Assembly (NCBI GenBank): GCA_034432155.1
Contig: DAOUCP010000010.1
Location: forward strand, 1 to 6,171
Reading direction: 5' to 3'
Length of the DNA stretch: 6,171 bases
DNA from: DAOUCP01 sp034432155
GTDB lineage: Bacteria > Chloroflexota > Anaerolineae > Epilineales > Epilineaceae
The position numbers and the translations under genes are program-made. Every line of letters starts with the position of its first letter. Position 1 is the stretch's first letter. Positions 5,696-6,171 of the stretch are shown here, one piece after another. Under the pieces are notes generated by a model that worked only from the letters and a program-made list of their open reading frames with translations, was not told the DNA's origin and ran no database searches.

Positions 5696-6106
5696 ATGTA
5701 CCAACGCGTTGTCATCGTGGGCCACTTGGGCCGCGACCCCGAGCTGCGTTACACGGCCAACGGGACGGCGGTCGTGAACTTCCCGGTGGCCACCAACCGC
5801 CGCTGGACCGACCCGGAAGGCAATACCCAGGAGGAGACCACCTGGTTCCGGGTCAGCGTTTGGGGTCGCCAGGCCGAGACGTGCAACCAGTACCTGCAGA
5901 AGGGGCGCCTGGTCCTGTGCGAGGGCGAGATCCGGACGAGCCAGTATCAGGACGAGCAAGGGGGCACCCGCTACAGCTGGGAGTTGCGCGCCGCGGCGGT
6001 CAAGTTCCTCGGCAGTCCGGGCGAGCGCGGCGCCACGCCGATGCCGCCCGAGGAGGCAACGGAGGTCGGAGTAGGACCTCTCAGCGAGGACGAGATCCCC
6101 TTCTAA
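5696..6106 (+). CDS. ssb: Single-stranded DNA-binding protein SSB
   Basis: The protein has 136 residues. The N-terminal OB fold (about 1-105) begins with MYQRVVIVGHLGRDPELRYT, includes NFPVATNRRW (28-37), the WFRVSVWG strand with aromatic W50, F51 and W56, and YLQKGRLVLCEGEIRT (66-81). These are typical of bacterial SSB, which forms tetramers and coats single strands during replication, recombination and repair. A short linker (about 106-129) ends in the acidic tip SEDEIPF, the equivalent of the E. coli DDDIPF peptide that recruits partner proteins. The linker is shorter than in E. coli SSB. The gene stands alone here, divergent from the dcw cluster, with its own promoter and probable terminator. 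No rpsF or rpsR neighbour is visible in the window. The LexA-like site in its leader suggests DNA-damage control. Confidence 0.97.
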   Translation: MYQRVVIVGHLGRDPELRYTANGTAVVNFPVATNRRWTDPEGNTQEETTWFRVSVWGRQAETCNQYLQKGRLVLCEGEIRTSQYQDEQGGTRYSWELRAAAVKFLGSPGERGATPMPPEEATEVGVGPLSEDEIPF

Positions 6107-6142
6107 ACGGCTACCGGCACGAACCCCAGGGCTCATGAGTGG

Positions 6143-6171
6143 ACTCCGCCGGCTGCACTGCCCGGCGGAGT
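6143..6171 (+). terminator. Probable terminator hairpin after ssb (cut by window end)
   Basis: ACTCCGCCGG (6143-6152) and CCGGCGGAGT (6162-6171) form a perfect 10-bp stem around a 9-nt loop, 36 nt after the ssb stop. The window ends at the last stem base, so a following T-run cannot be seen. It could also be a terminator shared with a convergent gene to the right. Confidence 0.6.

Noticed and set aside
5318..6136. A 272-codon minus-strand open frame across ssb and the intergenic region
   Set aside because: It is the antisense shadow of ssb. The translation has no recognisable features, and it would cover both promoters.
5389..6138. A 249-codon plus-strand open frame overlapping ssb in another frame
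   Set aside because: It is out of frame with ssb, starts upstream of the good ssb promoter, and is low-complexity.
1..6171. Mobile elements, CRISPR arrays or integration sites
   Set aside because: No spaced repeat array, transposase or integrase motif, or long terminal repeat was seen. The genes are core housekeeping functions in a compact operon.

Overview
This GC-rich window holds the first part of a division and cell-wall (dcw) gene cluster on the minus strand, plus a single-stranded DNA-binding protein gene (ssb) on the plus strand. The two transcription units diverge from a region of about 430 bp. GC content, GTG starts, the cluster order and the protein types fit a high-GC bacterium, with Chloroflexota my best guess. 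That guess rests on general resemblance only, because no marker in the window fixes the phylum.

Layout of the minus-strand cluster, in transcription order from right to left: mraZ (5265-4825), rsmH (4828-3869), an ftsL-like gene (3872-3414), ftsI/PBP (3399-1714), mraY (1717-560), then a MurD-like Mur ligase that runs off the left edge (538-1). Spacing is very tight. mraZ/rsmH overlap by GTGA, and rsmH/ftsL and ftsI/mraY each overlap by ATGA. The other two gaps are 14 and 21 nt. No terminator is visible between genes, so this reads as one operon. The products act together: MraZ is the DNA-binding regulator, RsmH methylates 16S rRNA, FtsL and FtsI belong to the septal synthase complex, MraY makes lipid I, and the MurD-like protein resembles the D-Glu-adding ligase. 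The murE and murF genes usually found between ftsI and mraY are absent here.

The ssb side (5696-6106) has a good sigma70-type promoter (TTGACT-N16-TACAAT). A GAAC-N4-GTTC palindrome just after the predicted start site matches the core of Gram-positive-type LexA (SOS) boxes. A strong Shine-Dalgarno sequence precedes ssb, and a perfect 10-bp GC-rich hairpin at the extreme right end is probably its terminator.

Most of the window is ordinary. The points worth a second look are an Asp-to-Asn change in a catalytic motif of MraY; a MurD-like protein that lacks the N-terminal UDP-binding domain and the usual active-site His; the SOS-like box at ssb; and the repeats and palindromes in the divergent region. 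I found no wholly new system.
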